A stretch of 64,000 nucleotides of DNA from Burkholderiales bacterium (GCA_016213325.1 JACRAY010000029.1:1-64000); one strand, 5' to 3'; shown: positions 24,418 to 33,143, numbered from the stretch's first letter. Made by a program: numbers and translations. Notes: generated from the sequence alone by a model not told the origin.

Positions 24418-24633
24418 ATGACACAGCACGCCATCATTCGCGGCGAAGTCTGCTTCCGGCCCGGCGACGGCATGCCCATCGAGATTCCCGATGGCCCGGT
24501 GGACATCGAAGTCACCGACGACAGCGTGACGCTGAGCTGGCAGGACGGCGAACGCAACGCCAGCTCGGCCGCCATCACGCGCGACGAGTACGCCCGCTAC
24601 CTGAAAGAAGGCAAGATCAAGCTCACCGGCTGA
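24418..24633 (+). CDS. short conserved-looking acidic protein
   Basis: This 71-residue protein has alternating strands (IIRGEVCFRPGDGMPIEIPDGPVDIEVTDDSVTLSWQDG) and a C-terminal helix (RDEYARYLKEGKIKLTG). AGGAG lies nine bases before the ATG. I recall similar short proteins in Comamonadaceae but know no function. It precedes the exported methyltransferase-like gene by 20 bases and may be cotranscribed with it. Confidence 0.75.
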   Translation: MTQHAIIRGEVCFRPGDGMPIEIPDGPVDIEVTDDSVTLSWQDGERNASSAAITRDEYARYLKEGKIKLTG

Positions 24634-24653
24634 GCTGTGCTACCTTAGGCCCG

Positions 24654-25478
24654 ATGCGCCAGCTGATGCCGGCCCTGCTGGGCCTTTTTGCCCTCTGTGC
24701 CACCGCCCAGCCGGTGGTGGAAGAGGTGCCCTTCATCACCACCCCCGACAACGTCACCCTGGAGATGCTGCGCATCGCGCACGTGGGGCCCTCGGACCAT
24801 GTGCTCGACCTCGGCTCGGGTGACGGCCGCATCCCCATCACCGCTGCCAAACAGTTCGGCGCCAGCGGCTTCGGCGTGGAGATCGACCCGGCGCTGGTGG
24901 TCAAGAGCAACCAGAACGCCCGGGAGGCCGGTGTGGCCGACCGCGCGAAGTTCGTCGAGCAGGACCTGTTCAAGACCGACCTGTCGCGCGCCACCGTGAT
25001 CACCATGTACCTGCTGCCCGAAGTCAACCTGCAGCTGCGGCCCAAACTGCTTGCGCTGAAGCCGGGCACGCGCGTGGTCTCGCACGACTGGGACATGGGC
25101 GACTGGAAGCCGGACCGCACGCTGGTGGTACCCGTGCCCGACAAGAAGATCGGGCTGGACAAATCCAGCAAGGTCCACTTGTGGACGGTGCCTGCGCGGG
25201 TCGACGGCTTGTGGTGCGGCACCAACCTGCTGGGCGACTTCAGCCTGCGGTTGCAGCAGAAATACCAGGAAGTGGAAGGCACGCTCACGCGCAAGCAGCG
25301 TGTGCGGCCCGTGCATGGCAAGCTGGACGGCAACAAGCTGCAGACCGAGCGGGTCCGCAACGGCTCGCTGCTGCTGGAGGTGGACGGCGAGCGGATGAAG
25401 ATCATCGACGGCGAAGGCCCGCTGATGCTCACGCGTGGCGGCTCGTTCGTGAAATCGCTGGGGAGCAAGTGCGGGTAA
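24654..25478 (+). CDS. class I methyltransferase-like protein with signal peptide
   Basis: The 274-residue protein starts with a signal peptide (LMPALLGLFALCATAQP) and has a good SAM-binding motif I, VLDLGSGDGRIPI, followed by GVEIDPALV (motif II) and VITMYLLPEVN. The C-terminal 80 residues look like a separate beta domain. A canonical SAM site on an apparently exported protein is odd, since SAM is not known to be present in the periplasm. The alternative is that the N-terminal helix is only a membrane anchor or the real start is later, but the next ATG would cut into the fold. Confidence 0.85.
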   Translation: MRQLMPALLGLFALCATAQPVVEEVPFITTPDNVTLEMLRIAHVGPSDHVLDLGSGDGRIPITAAKQFGASGFGVEIDPALVVKSNQNAREAGVADRAKFVEQDLFKTDLSRATVITMYLLPEVNLQLRPKLLALKPGTRVVSHDWDMGDWKPDRTLVVPVPDKKIGLDKSSKVHLWTVPARVDGLWCGTNLLGDFSLRLQQKYQEVEGTLTRKQRVRPVHGKLDGNKLQTERVRNGSLLLEVDGERMKIIDGEGPLMLTRGGSFVKSLGSKCG

Positions 25479-25494
25479 ACCGGAAGGGCGCAAG

Positions 25495-26547
25495 ATGGCG
25501 GACACATGGCTGCTGTACGGCGCCACGGGGTACACGGGCAACCTGATCGCACGCGAGGCGGCCAGGCGCGGCATGCGGCCGGTGCTGGCCGGGCGCGACG
25601 TGGCCAAGCTGCAGGCGCTGGGCTCGGAGCTCAGCCTGCCGCACAAGGTGCTGCCGCTGGACGACCCGGCGCGGCTGGCGGAGGGTCTGAGGGGCCAGCG
25701 CGCCGTGCTGCATTGCGCCGGGCCCTTCTCCGCGACCTCGCAGCCCATGCGCGACGCGTGCATCGCGGCGCTGGCGAATTACCTGGACATCACGGGCGAG
25801 ATCGACGTCTTCGAGGCCGCCTTCGCGCAGGACGCGCAGGCACGAGCCGCGGGCGTTCTGCTGTGCCCCGGCGTCGGCTTCGACGTCGTGCCGACCGATT
25901 GCGTGGCGGCGCAGCTCAAGGCCCGTCTTCCCGACGCGAACGCGCTGCGCCTGGGCTTCTCAGGCGTCGACCACCTGAGCGCCGGCACGTTGGTCACGTC
26001 GATGGAAGCGATCGACCGCGGCACCTCGCGGGTGCGGCGGGGCGGCCGCATCGTCGACATACCCTTCGGTGAGGGTGGCCGCACGGCGGACTTCGGCCGC
26101 GGCCCCGAGCCGACTTTCCTTATCCCCTGGGGCGATGTGTCCACCGCGTTCCACACCACGGGCATCCCCGACATCGAAGTCCACATTCCCCGGGGTTCGC
26201 TGTCGGCACGGGCGTTCCGCACGATCATCCCGATGCGCGGGCTGTTCGCCGGGCCGCTCGCCCGGCGCATGACGCATGCGCTGATGCGCACGCTGGGGGG
26301 CGGGCCCTCCGAAAAACTGCGCGAGCACGAAGTCACTCGCATCTGGGGCGAAGCCTGCAACCCGGCCGGCGAATGCGTGCATGCAGTGCTGAAGACACCC
26401 AACGGCTATTCGCTGACCATAGAGACGGCCCTGCTCGCGGTCAGGCGCGTGCTGGACCAGGAGGTGCCGGCGGGCTTTCGCACGCCGTCGCAGTTGCTGG
26501 GGGCGGATTGCCTCGATGCGTTCGGGTGGCGCACCGAAGTCCACTGA
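25495..26547 (+). CDS. saccharopine dehydrogenase-like/trans-acting enoyl reductase family oxidoreductase
   Basis: The 350-residue protein begins with a Rossmann nucleotide-binding motif (YGATGYTGNLIA) and continues as in saccharopine-dehydrogenase-like proteins of the trans-acting enoyl reductase type: AVLHCAGPFSATSQPMRDACIAALANYLDITGEIDVFEAAF and GVLLCPGVGFDVVPTDCVA. It is a soluble or membrane-associated NAD(P)-dependent oxidoreductase whose substrate is unknown. It follows the methyltransferase-like gene after 16 bases and is probably in the same transcript. Confidence 0.88.
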   Translation: MADTWLLYGATGYTGNLIAREAARRGMRPVLAGRDVAKLQALGSELSLPHKVLPLDDPARLAEGLRGQRAVLHCAGPFSATSQPMRDACIAALANYLDITGEIDVFEAAFAQDAQARAAGVLLCPGVGFDVVPTDCVAAQLKARLPDANALRLGFSGVDHLSAGTLVTSMEAIDRGTSRVRRGGRIVDIPFGEGGRTADFGRGPEPTFLIPWGDVSTAFHTTGIPDIEVHIPRGSLSARAFRTIIPMRGLFAGPLARRMTHALMRTLGGGPSEKLREHEVTRIWGEACNPAGECVHAVLKTPNGYSLTIETALLAVRRVLDQEVPAGFRTPSQLLGADCLDAFGWRTEVH

Positions 26548-26627
26548 GCCTGCGTATCGAAGGCAGAAGCCCCTCGTCGCGATTGCTGATGTTCGAGTCC
26601 GGCCCGCTTGCGCGATGATGGGCCATC

Positions 26628-27509
26628 TTGTTGTGGATCCCCATCGTCATCCTCGCCGCGTTGGCGCAGACCGCGCGCAACGCGGCGCAGCGCTCGCTGG
26701 TCGCGCAGGCGGGCACGCTGGGGGCAACGCTGGCGCGCTTCCTGTACGGCATACCGTTCGCCGCGGCGTGGGTGGCCCTGCTGCATGCGCTGCCGGCTAC
26801 TGCTTCGGCCGTGCCGCCGTTCCACGCGGCGTGGTTCGGCTGGCTGGTGCTGGGCGCGGTCGGCCAGCTGGCGGCCACCGCTTTCATGCTGGCCGCCATG
26901 AAGCAGCGCAACTTCGTGATCGGCGTCGCGTTCTCCAAGACCGACGCGCTGCAGGTCGCGCTGTTCGGCACCCTGTTCCTGGCCGAGTTGCCCGGGTGGA
27001 CGACGATGCTCGCGATCGGCATCGCAACGGCCGGCGTCGTGCTGCTGTCGCTGCCGCCGAAGAAGGCCGCGTGGTCCGGCAGCGCGGCGCTGTGGGGCGT
27101 GGCCTCGGGCGCCGGCTTCGCCATCTCGGCGGTGGGCTACCGCGGCGCGGCGCTGCAGATGCCCGAAGTGGCGCCGTGGATGGTTTCGGGCTGGGGCGTG
27201 CTGATCGCACAGTCGCTGCAGACGGTGTTGCTGGGCGGCTGGCTGGCGCTGCGCTCACCGCAGGCGCTGCGGGCGATTGCAACGGCGTGGCGCGTGTCGA
27301 CCATCGCCGGCGCCATGGGCGCGCTCGCATCCATCGGCTGGTTCACCGCGTTCGCACTGACCACCGCCGCCAATGTGCGCACGCTCGGGCTGGTGGAGGT
27401 GATCTTCAGCCTCGCGGTGTCGCACCGCTTCCTGCGAGAGCGGCTGGCGCCGCGCGAGCTGCAGGGGCTGGCGCTGGTCGTCGCCGGGCTCCTCGTGCTG
27501 ATGGCGTGA
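26628..27509 (+). CDS. EamA/DMT-type transporter with TTG start
   Basis: The 293-residue membrane protein has about ten helices in two EamA halves and is related to small-metabolite exporters. The start must be TTG (26628 or 26631), because the in-frame TGA at 26616-26618 closes the frame upstream and the next ATG falls after the first helices. No strong Shine-Dalgarno is seen. The charged lysine pair PPKKAAW marks the loop between the two halves. It is followed by a small membrane protein. Confidence 0.86.
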   Translation: MLWIPIVILAALAQTARNAAQRSLVAQAGTLGATLARFLYGIPFAAAWVALLHALPATASAVPPFHAAWFGWLVLGAVGQLAATAFMLAAMKQRNFVIGVAFSKTDALQVALFGTLFLAELPGWTTMLAIGIATAGVVLLSLPPKKAAWSGSAALWGVASGAGFAISAVGYRGAALQMPEVAPWMVSGWGVLIAQSLQTVLLGGWLALRSPQALRAIATAWRVSTIAGAMGALASIGWFTAFALTTAANVRTLGLVEVIFSLAVSHRFLRERLAPRELQGLALVVAGLLVLMA

Positions 27510-27564
27510 ACGGCCTACACCGGGGGTTGTGGCTGCCACGGAAAATCCGCACACTGGAGTCGCC

Positions 27565-27888
27565 GTGGAACAGACTGCCTTTCGCGTCCTGCTGTACCGC
27601 TACTTCTTCTTCGGGTGGCTGTTCAAGGACGCGACCCGCGGCAATATGTTCGAGCGCATGGCCGCGTGGCGCCACAACCAGTCGCAGGCGCGCTGGTTGC
27701 CCACCTACATGCGGCGCTGGCTCTGGTGCGGAGCGGTCCTGTACGCCGCGGGCCACTTCGCCGAACTGGCCCTGAATTCGCCCGGGCTGTCTGCTTTCTT
27801 CTACATTCCCAGCGCCTTGAGCGTGCCCGTCAACGCCGTGATCGGCGCGGCCTGGCTGGGCCTGAAGATGCTGCCCGGCCCGTTCTGA
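27565..27888 (+). CDS. small membrane-associated protein of unknown function
   Basis: The 107-residue protein has an amphipathic aromatic N-terminus (FRVLLYRYFFFGWLFKDA), a basic central part with several Trp, and a hydrophobic C-terminal stretch (SVPVNAVIGAAWLGLKML). I do not recognise it. GTG at 27565 has GGAG about five bases upstream; GTG at 27529 would add 12 residues and has a G-run before it. It lies 55 bases after the transporter gene on the same strand. Confidence 0.65.
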   Translation: MEQTAFRVLLYRYFFFGWLFKDATRGNMFERMAAWRHNQSQARWLPTYMRRWLWCGAVLYAAGHFAELALNSPGLSAFFYIPSALSVPVNAVIGAAWLGLKMLPGPF

Positions 27889-27978
27889 GTACAACTCTTT
27901 ACCAGACTTTGCAGGGCCTACGCCCTGTGGACACGGGTGCCGGTGACACTGCCATCACCTCGAAAAGGAAGAGCAGCC

Positions 27979-28539
27979 ATGAAATCGATCGCCACCCTTT
28001 GCGCAGTTGCCATTGCAGCTACCAGCCTCAGCGGTGTCGCCGCGGCCCGCGACTTCCGGGAAGAACGTGAAGACCGCCGCGAAACCCGTGAAGACCGGCG
28101 CGAAGAGCGCCGCACCGAACGCGAGGTGCGCCGCGAAACCCGCCGTGACAACGGCAACACCAATGTGGTGCGGGTCCGGCCGGGCGTGCATGCCGGCTTC
28201 CAGCAGGTGCAGCCGCGCACCGGCAACTACGTGTACACCCAGCCGGTGTACACGCAGCCGCGCAGCAACTACTACTACAACGACAGCTACTACAACAACA
28301 GCTACTACCCGGCACCGGCGCCGCGCTATTCGTACAACTACGTGCAGCCGTCGTACTACATCGGCGGCTACGTGCCTTCGACCTATCGCCAGCACAACTA
28401 CTACGTGAACGACTGGCAGGGCTACGGCCTGTACCAGCCGCCGTATGGCCACCAGTGGGTGCGGACGGATACGGGGGATTACCTGCTGATGGCGTTGGCG
28501 ACGGGGATCATTGCGAGCTTGATCCTGAACGCGCGCTGA
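27979..28539 (+). CDS. RcnB-like exported protein with Arg/Glu-rich region
   Basis: The 186-residue protein has a signal peptide (SIATLCAVAIAATSLSGVAAA), then about 40 residues that alternate Arg and Glu (long charged helix), then a Tyr/Asn-rich stretch. It ends with an RcnB-type domain (YGLYQPPYGHQWVRTDTGDYLLMALATGIIASLIL). RcnB proteins are periplasmic and were linked to nickel/cobalt efflux in Escherichia coli; here the role is open. A second RcnB-like protein is at 37820-38374, with Lys/Glu instead of Arg/Glu repeats. Confidence 0.8.
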   Translation: MKSIATLCAVAIAATSLSGVAAARDFREEREDRRETREDRREERRTEREVRRETRRDNGNTNVVRVRPGVHAGFQQVQPRTGNYVYTQPVYTQPRSNYYYNDSYYNNSYYPAPAPRYSYNYVQPSYYIGGYVPSTYRQHNYYVNDWQGYGLYQPPYGHQWVRTDTGDYLLMALATGIIASLILNAR

Positions 28540-28552
28540 TCGGGCGGGAAAC

Positions 28553-28620
28553 GCTGGGGTTGCACCCCAGCTTACGAGAAACCGCGGCGTGGGTCATGTA
28601 GGCTGGGGTGCGACCCCAGC
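28553..28620. repeat. palindromic element, CTGGGGT/ACCCCAG family, copy 3 (diverged)
   Basis: Arms at 28553-28576 and 28598-28620 are inverted copies with two mismatches over the shared 23 bases. They differ from copies 1 and 2 in the centre of each arm (TTGC or TCGC in place of TGTT). The element lies between the convergent rcnB-like and yitT-like genes. Paired changes keep the palindrome, which suggests selection for the folded form. Confidence 0.88.
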
Positions 28621-28628
28621 TTCGCGGG

Positions 28629-29231
28629 TCACGTCGGCTGGTACCGCCCTGGCCGGTGATTCACCGCCAGCACCATGTTGAGCGTCACCACGGCGATGAT
28701 CGACGCGCCTATGCGTGACGCATCGGCCACCAGCAAGCCGCCGCCCAGCACCACCAGCGCATCCAGCCCCATCTGCACCTTGCCGGGACTCCACCCGAAG
28801 CGCTCCTGCAGGTAAAGCACCAGCACGTTCAGCCCGCCCAGGCTCGCCTTGTGCCGGAACAGCACGAGGATGCTCACCCCGCACAGCAAGCCGCCCAGCA
28901 GGGCCGCCAGCGGCGCCGACAGGTTCTGGAACGACAGGCCCTGCGGCAGCCACATGGTGAACAGCGCCATGAGCGCCACCGCCGCCAGCGTCTTCACCGT
29001 GAACTCGCGTCCCATGCGAAAGCACGCCAGCGCGTAGAACGGCGCATTGGCGACCAGCAGCGCCCACCCGAGGTCGATCGACGTGGCGTAGTGCAGCAGC
29101 AAGGCGATGCCGACCGTGCCGCCCGGCACCAGCCCGGCGTGGCGGAACAGCATGATGCCCAATGCGGCCAGCAGGCTCGCGGTCAGCAGGGCCTGCAGGT
29201 CTTCGAGGTAAGGGTGACGCGGGGTCGACAT
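28629..29231 (-). CDS. YitT family membrane protein
   Basis: The 200-residue protein has about five hydrophobic helices and the YitT pattern (LAALGIMLFRHAGLVPGGTVGIALLLHY, SLGGLNVLVLYLQERFGWSPGKVQMGLDALVV). It is an inner-membrane protein; a role in transport is suspected for the family but not shown. It stands alone on the minus strand, 45 bases after the start-distal end of the SDR gene, so it could be cotranscribed with it. Confidence 0.9.
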   Translation of the reverse strand: MSTPRHPYLEDLQALLTASLLAALGIMLFRHAGLVPGGTVGIALLLHYATSIDLGWALLVANAPFYALACFRMGREFTVKTLAAVALMALFTMWLPQGLSFQNLSAPLAALLGGLLCGVSILVLFRHKASLGGLNVLVLYLQERFGWSPGKVQMGLDALVVLGGGLLVADASRIGASIIAVVTLNMVLAVNHRPGRYQPT

Positions 29232-29276
29232 GGCGCTTGCGCGATCATCGCGACAGCGCCGTCCCCTGTCGTTGAT

Positions 29277-30191
29277 TCAGGTCAGGACCTGGACGGAGCG
29301 TGCCAGCTTGAGCTCGTTGGCGCCCTGCCCCGAGCCGCTGCCGGGTACCATTTCGCCCTGGCGGTTGCGCACGTCGTCCAGCTGCGCCTGCAGCTGCTCG
29401 GGCGTGTCGGCGTCGATGCCGATGTACACGCCTTCGGTCAGCGTGATGTTGGCGGCCTCGAAGGCGCCGGCACCGGCACACAGGATGGTGCGCGTCGGCG
29501 CCTTCTCGTCCACCAGCACCAGCATGGCGGGCGACACGGCCTGCGGGCCGAAGGCGTCCAGCATGTCGGTGGGGAACAGCGACTCGGTCATGCGCGTGGT
29601 GGCGGTGGGCGCCAGGCAGTTCACGCGGATGTTGTGCTTCTCGCCTTCCAGCGCCAGCGTCTGCATGAAGCCGACCAGCGCCATCTTGGCCGCGCCGTAG
29701 TTGGTCTGGCCGAAGTTGCCGTAGAGGCCCGTGGACGAGGTCGTCATCAGGATGCGGCCGTACTTCTGCTGCTGCATGATGGGCCAGACGGCCTTGCTGC
29801 AATGCACGGCGCCCATCAGGTGAACCTCGAGCACCAGCCGGAAGTCGGCCAGGTCCATCTTGGCAAAGGATTTGTCGCGCAGGATGCCGGCGTTGTTGAC
29901 GAGGATGTCGACGCGGCCCCAGGTGTCCATGCCCTGCTGGACCATCGCCTGGACCGCGGCGTAGTCGGTGACCGAGGCGCCGTTGGCGATGGCTTCGCCG
30001 CCCGCCGCGCGGATCTCGTCGACCACTTTCTGCGCGGCCGACACCGAGCCGCCGGAACCGTCGACCGTGCCGCCGAGGTCGTTGACGACCACTTTGGCGC
30101 CGCGCGAGGCGAGCAGCAGGGCGTGCTGGCGCCCGAGGCCGCCGCCTGCGCCGGTGACGATGGCGACGCGGTTCTTGAAATCGAGGGACAT
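29277..30191 (-). CDS. SDR family oxidoreductase (multifunctional-enzyme type)
   Basis: The 304-residue enzyme is a short-chain dehydrogenase with VTGAGGGLGRQHALLLASRGAKVVVNDLGG (NAD site), NNAGILRD, the catalytic Ser in STGLYGNFGQTNYGAAK with Tyr and Lys as YxxxK, and a C-terminal extension. The pattern GGxxDGxGGS after the first strand is typical of 3-hydroxyacyl-CoA dehydrogenases of the peroxisomal MFE-2 type. It probably works in fatty or branched acyl-CoA oxidation. GGAG lies about nine bases before the ATG at 30191. Confidence 0.9.
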   Translation of the reverse strand: MSLDFKNRVAIVTGAGGGLGRQHALLLASRGAKVVVNDLGGTVDGSGGSVSAAQKVVDEIRAAGGEAIANGASVTDYAAVQAMVQQGMDTWGRVDILVNNAGILRDKSFAKMDLADFRLVLEVHLMGAVHCSKAVWPIMQQQKYGRILMTTSSTGLYGNFGQTNYGAAKMALVGFMQTLALEGEKHNIRVNCLAPTATTRMTESLFPTDMLDAFGPQAVSPAMLVLVDEKAPTRTILCAGAGAFEAANITLTEGVYIGIDADTPEQLQAQLDDVRNRQGEMVPGSGSGQGANELKLARSVQVLT

Positions 30192-30252
30192 GCTGCTGCT
30201 CTCCGGAATGCTGCAAAGCAGCACACTTTAGCAGCCCATCCATGGGAAACGC

Positions 30253-31320
30253 TTACGCGGTAATCCGTATGGGGATGCGGCGCGACCCGAAGTTACCCGC
30301 CGTGGGGTCGAAGTGCCCGGCGATGGCATGGCCGCACTCGGGGCACTCGCCCTGGGCGTCGAGCCGGTAGGCGTCGATGCGGTACCAGTCGCGCTCCACC
30401 AGCCTGGCCCGGCAGGCGGGGCAGAAGGTGGTGTCGCCTTCCTTGTTGTGCACGTTGCCGGTGTACACGTAGTGCAGCCCTTCGCCCATGGCGATCTCGC
30501 GCGCGCGCACCAGCGTGGTCACGGGCGTGCGCGGCACGTCCGTCATCTTGTAGTCGGGGTGGAAGGCCGTGAAGTGGATCGGCACTTCGGGTCCCAATTC
30601 GCGCATCACCCACTGGGCCAGCGCCTTCAGCTCTTCGCTGCTGTCGTTGTGGCCGGGGATCAGCAGCGTGGTGATCTCCAGCCAGCAGGCCGTGTCGTGG
30701 TGGATGCAGGCCAGCGTGTCCAGCACCGGCTGCAGGTGCGCGCCGGTCTGGCGGAAGTAGAAGTCCTCGGTAAAGCCCTTCAGGTCGACGTTGGCCGCAT
30801 CCATCCTGGCGTAGAACGGGCGCGCGGGCGCCGCATGGATGTAGCCCGCCGTCACCGCCACCGAGTGGATGCCGTGCGCGTGGCAGGCATCGGCCGTGTC
30901 CATCGCGTACTCCGCGAAGATCACGGGGTCGTTGTACGTGAAGGCCACGCTGCGGCTGCCGCAGGCCAGCGCCGCGCGAGCGATAGCTTCAGGCGAGGCC
31001 TGGTCCATCAGGCGATCCATGTCCTTGGCCTTGCTGATGTCCCAGTTCTGGCAGAACTTGCACGCCAGGTTGCAGCCCGCGGTGCCGAACGACAGCACGC
31101 TGCTGCCCGGGTAGAAGTGGTTCAGCGGCTTCTTCTCGATCGGGTCGACGCAGAAGCCCGAGGAGCGGCCGTAGGTCGTGAGCACCATAGCGTCGCCTTC
31201 GCGCATGCGCACGAAGCAGTGCCCCCGCTGGCCGTCACGCAGCTTGCAGTCGCGCGGGCACAGGTCGCACTGGATGCGGCCGTCGTCCAGTGCGTGCCAC
31301 CACTGCGCCGGATGGTTCAT
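30253..31320 (-). CDS. amrS: AmmeMemoRadiSam system radical SAM enzyme
   Basis: The 355-residue enzyme has the radical SAM cluster motif in GTAGCNLACKFCQNWDISK (CxxxCxxC) and further Cys pairs at both ends (CDLCPRDCKL near the N-terminus; CPAC and CPECGH near the C-terminus), suggesting additional metal sites. This matches the radical SAM member of the AmmeMemoRadiSam group, whose reaction is not established. Its ATG overlaps the stop of the Memo-AMMECR1 gene (ATGA), so the two are made together. A longer frame upstream is antisense-like and rejected. Confidence 0.94.
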   Translation of the reverse strand: MNHPAQWWHALDDGRIQCDLCPRDCKLRDGQRGHCFVRMREGDAMVLTTYGRSSGFCVDPIEKKPLNHFYPGSSVLSFGTAGCNLACKFCQNWDISKAKDMDRLMDQASPEAIARAALACGSRSVAFTYNDPVIFAEYAMDTADACHAHGIHSVAVTAGYIHAAPARPFYARMDAANVDLKGFTEDFYFRQTGAHLQPVLDTLACIHHDTACWLEITTLLIPGHNDSSEELKALAQWVMRELGPEVPIHFTAFHPDYKMTDVPRTPVTTLVRAREIAMGEGLHYVYTGNVHNKEGDTTFCPACRARLVERDWYRIDAYRLDAQGECPECGHAIAGHFDPTAGNFGSRRIPIRITA

Positions 31321-32684
31321 GCGCGCTCCACCCACTTGCGCACCGCGTAGCGCTCCAGCCGCACCTGCGCGTCCCAGAAGCCGGCCTTCAGGCCGGCCTT
31401 CTGCTTCAGGCGGCGCATGAACTCGCGCGGTTCGCGCAGCTGCTCCCACACCTGCGGCAGGAAGGTGGCGCGCTGGCCGCACCAGTGCAGCACCACGCCG
31501 TCGTGTCCCGGCCGCAGGGTGCGCAAGGCTTCTTCTTCGCTGCGAACGGCCAGCGGCTCGGGAATGGTGAGCAGCGAGACCTCGATGGACACGCCGTCCA
31601 GCTCATGGGCCTGCAGCCGCGTGAACCGATGGTCGTGCAGCGCCGCCGCCACCGCATTGCGGCGCACGTCGTCCACCAGTGGCCGCACCGGTTCGATGCT
31701 GCCGATGCAGCCGCGCAGCGCCCCCTGTTCGCGCAGCGTGACGAAGCTGGCGCGCGGCAGCTGCAGCCAGCGCCCGGCAACGGGTGCTTCGGGCGTTTCA
31801 ACGCCCAGCGCGCGCGCGATGGCATTGCGCGCCATGGGCAGCAGCGTGCTCCCCGCGCCTGCCGGCACCTCGCCGTCGGGCTGCGCGCGAGGATCCGGTT
31901 CGAGAGCCAGTGACGCGTAACCGACCACGCGCGTCTTGTCGCCCGACGTGTCGCCGGAGTTGCACAGCTTGAGCAGGCGCGGCGCCAGGCCGTGCCGGGG
32001 CGCCACGGCCAGCAGGCCGTTGACCGGAGTGGCGCCGCAAGCCTGCCGGTGGTCGATGTCGGTGCGGCCGGCCAGCATGGCGTCGACCGTGGCGCGGTCG
32101 GTCGCGCGCGCCGGCTCGGAGGGCAGGTAGTGCGACAGGTCGGAGCTGACCACGACCACGGTCGCCTCGTCGCCCCACACCTGCTCCAGCACATCGCCGA
32201 CTTCCTGCGCGGTGGCGTCGCCCACGGCCAGCGGCAGCAGCGCAAAGTCACCCAGCACCTCCTGCAGGAAGGGCAGCTGCACTTCGAGCGAGTGCTCATG
32301 CGCATGCGCGCGCGGGCTCACCCCCACCTGCGGCAGCCGGGCGACGGCGCGCATGGCTTCCTGGTCCAGGGGGATGGTGCCCAGCGGCGTGCGGAACGCC
32401 AGCGCACCCGGCAGGGCCAGCCCTCGCACGGGCACACGGTGCACGGGCCCCAGCAGCACGACGCGGCGGATGGTGCCGCGGCTAGGCGCCAGTTGCGCGA
32501 AAGCGTGGGCGGCGGTGGAGCCGGAGTAGACGTAGCCGGCGTGGGGAACGATGACGGCCTTGGGCCAGCCGCCGGCCGAAAGCCGCGCGGGCGCCTCGGC
32601 CAGCAGGGCTTGCACCACTTGCCTGAGCTGGCCTTCACCGGCGGGATAGAACATGCCCGCCACTGCTTCCGGGCGCACGTCCAT
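31317..32684 (-). CDS. Memo-AMMECR1 fusion protein (AmmeMemoRadiSam B+A)
   Basis: The 455-residue protein joins a Memo domain (about 1-275) to an AMMECR1 domain (about 285-455). The Memo part shows VIVPHAGYVYSGSTAAH (His48), EHSLEVQLPFLQ and SSDLSHY, the set of His residues that resembles a non-haem iron dioxygenase site. The AMMECR1 part shows the conserved LRGCIGSIEPVRPL. These three proteins occur together widely, but their joint function is unknown. The ATG at 32684 was chosen over TTG at 32693. It is the first gene of a two-gene operon with the radical SAM enzyme. Confidence 0.93.
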   Translation of the reverse strand: MDVRPEAVAGMFYPAGEGQLRQVVQALLAEAPARLSAGGWPKAVIVPHAGYVYSGSTAAHAFAQLAPSRGTIRRVVLLGPVHRVPVRGLALPGALAFRTPLGTIPLDQEAMRAVARLPQVGVSPRAHAHEHSLEVQLPFLQEVLGDFALLPLAVGDATAQEVGDVLEQVWGDEATVVVVSSDLSHYLPSEPARATDRATVDAMLAGRTDIDHRQACGATPVNGLLAVAPRHGLAPRLLKLCNSGDTSGDKTRVVGYASLALEPDPRAQPDGEVPAGAGSTLLPMARNAIARALGVETPEAPVAGRWLQLPRASFVTLREQGALRGCIGSIEPVRPLVDDVRRNAVAAALHDHRFTRLQAHELDGVSIEVSLLTIPEPLAVRSEEEALRTLRPGHDGVVLHWCGQRATFLPQVWEQLREPREFMRRLKQKAGLKAGFWDAQVRLERYAVRKWVERA

Positions 32685-32742
32685 GGGGACCAAGGTTAAC
32701 GGCTGCCGGGTGCGGCAGCAAGGTGGCGGGGAGCCTGGGCTC

Positions 32743-33009
32743 CTAGCGGCGGCGCGGTGCGGGGCGCGGGCCCGGGGGGCCGCCGCGCTCGGCGAGGTGG
32801 CGGAACATGATGCGGCCCTTGGTCAGGTCGTAGGGCGACAGTTCCAGCGACACGTCGTCGCCGGCGATGATGCGGATGTGGTTCTTGCGAACGCGGCCGC
32901 CGGTGTAGGCCACCAGTTCATGGCCGTTCTCGAGCACGACGCGATAACGCGAGTCGGGCAGCACTTCGGCCACTCGGCCGCGCATTTCGATGAGTTCTTC
33001 CTTGGCCAT
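32743..33009 (-). CDS. infA: translation initiation factor IF-1 with C-terminal extension
   Basis: The 88-residue protein contains a full IF-1 S1-like domain ([68 protein letters not shown]). IF-1 binds the ribosomal A site during initiation. A tail of about 16 residues rich in Pro, Gly and Arg ([13 protein letters not shown]) follows, beyond the usual length of about 72. It is probably a second infA copy, as seen in Burkholderiales genomes. A plausible promoter lies 27-56 bases upstream. Confidence 0.93.
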   Translation of the reverse strand: MAKEELIEMRGRVAEVLPDSRYRVVLENGHELVAYTGGRVRKNHIRIIAGDDVSLELSPYDLTKGRIMFRHLAERGGPPGPRPAPRRR

Positions 33010-33035
33010 GAATACCGCTTGTCGGATAGCCCATG

Positions 33036-33065
33036 ATTGTACTTCCACGCGGCCATACCTGTCGC
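33036..33065 (-). promoter_or_regulatory. candidate infA promoter
   Basis: On the minus strand GCGACA (complement of 33060-33065) is followed after 18 bases by TACAAT (complement of 33036-33041), a reasonable sigma-70 pair placed 27 bases before the infA ATG. The -35 is weak, so confidence is moderate. Confidence 0.4.
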
Positions 33066-33143
33066 GCTGGGGGTGAATGCAAAAGGTTGGCATTGCGCCG
33101 CGCGGCGCTGGCGGGCAGCATGGCGGCACCAAGGAGACTCCCC

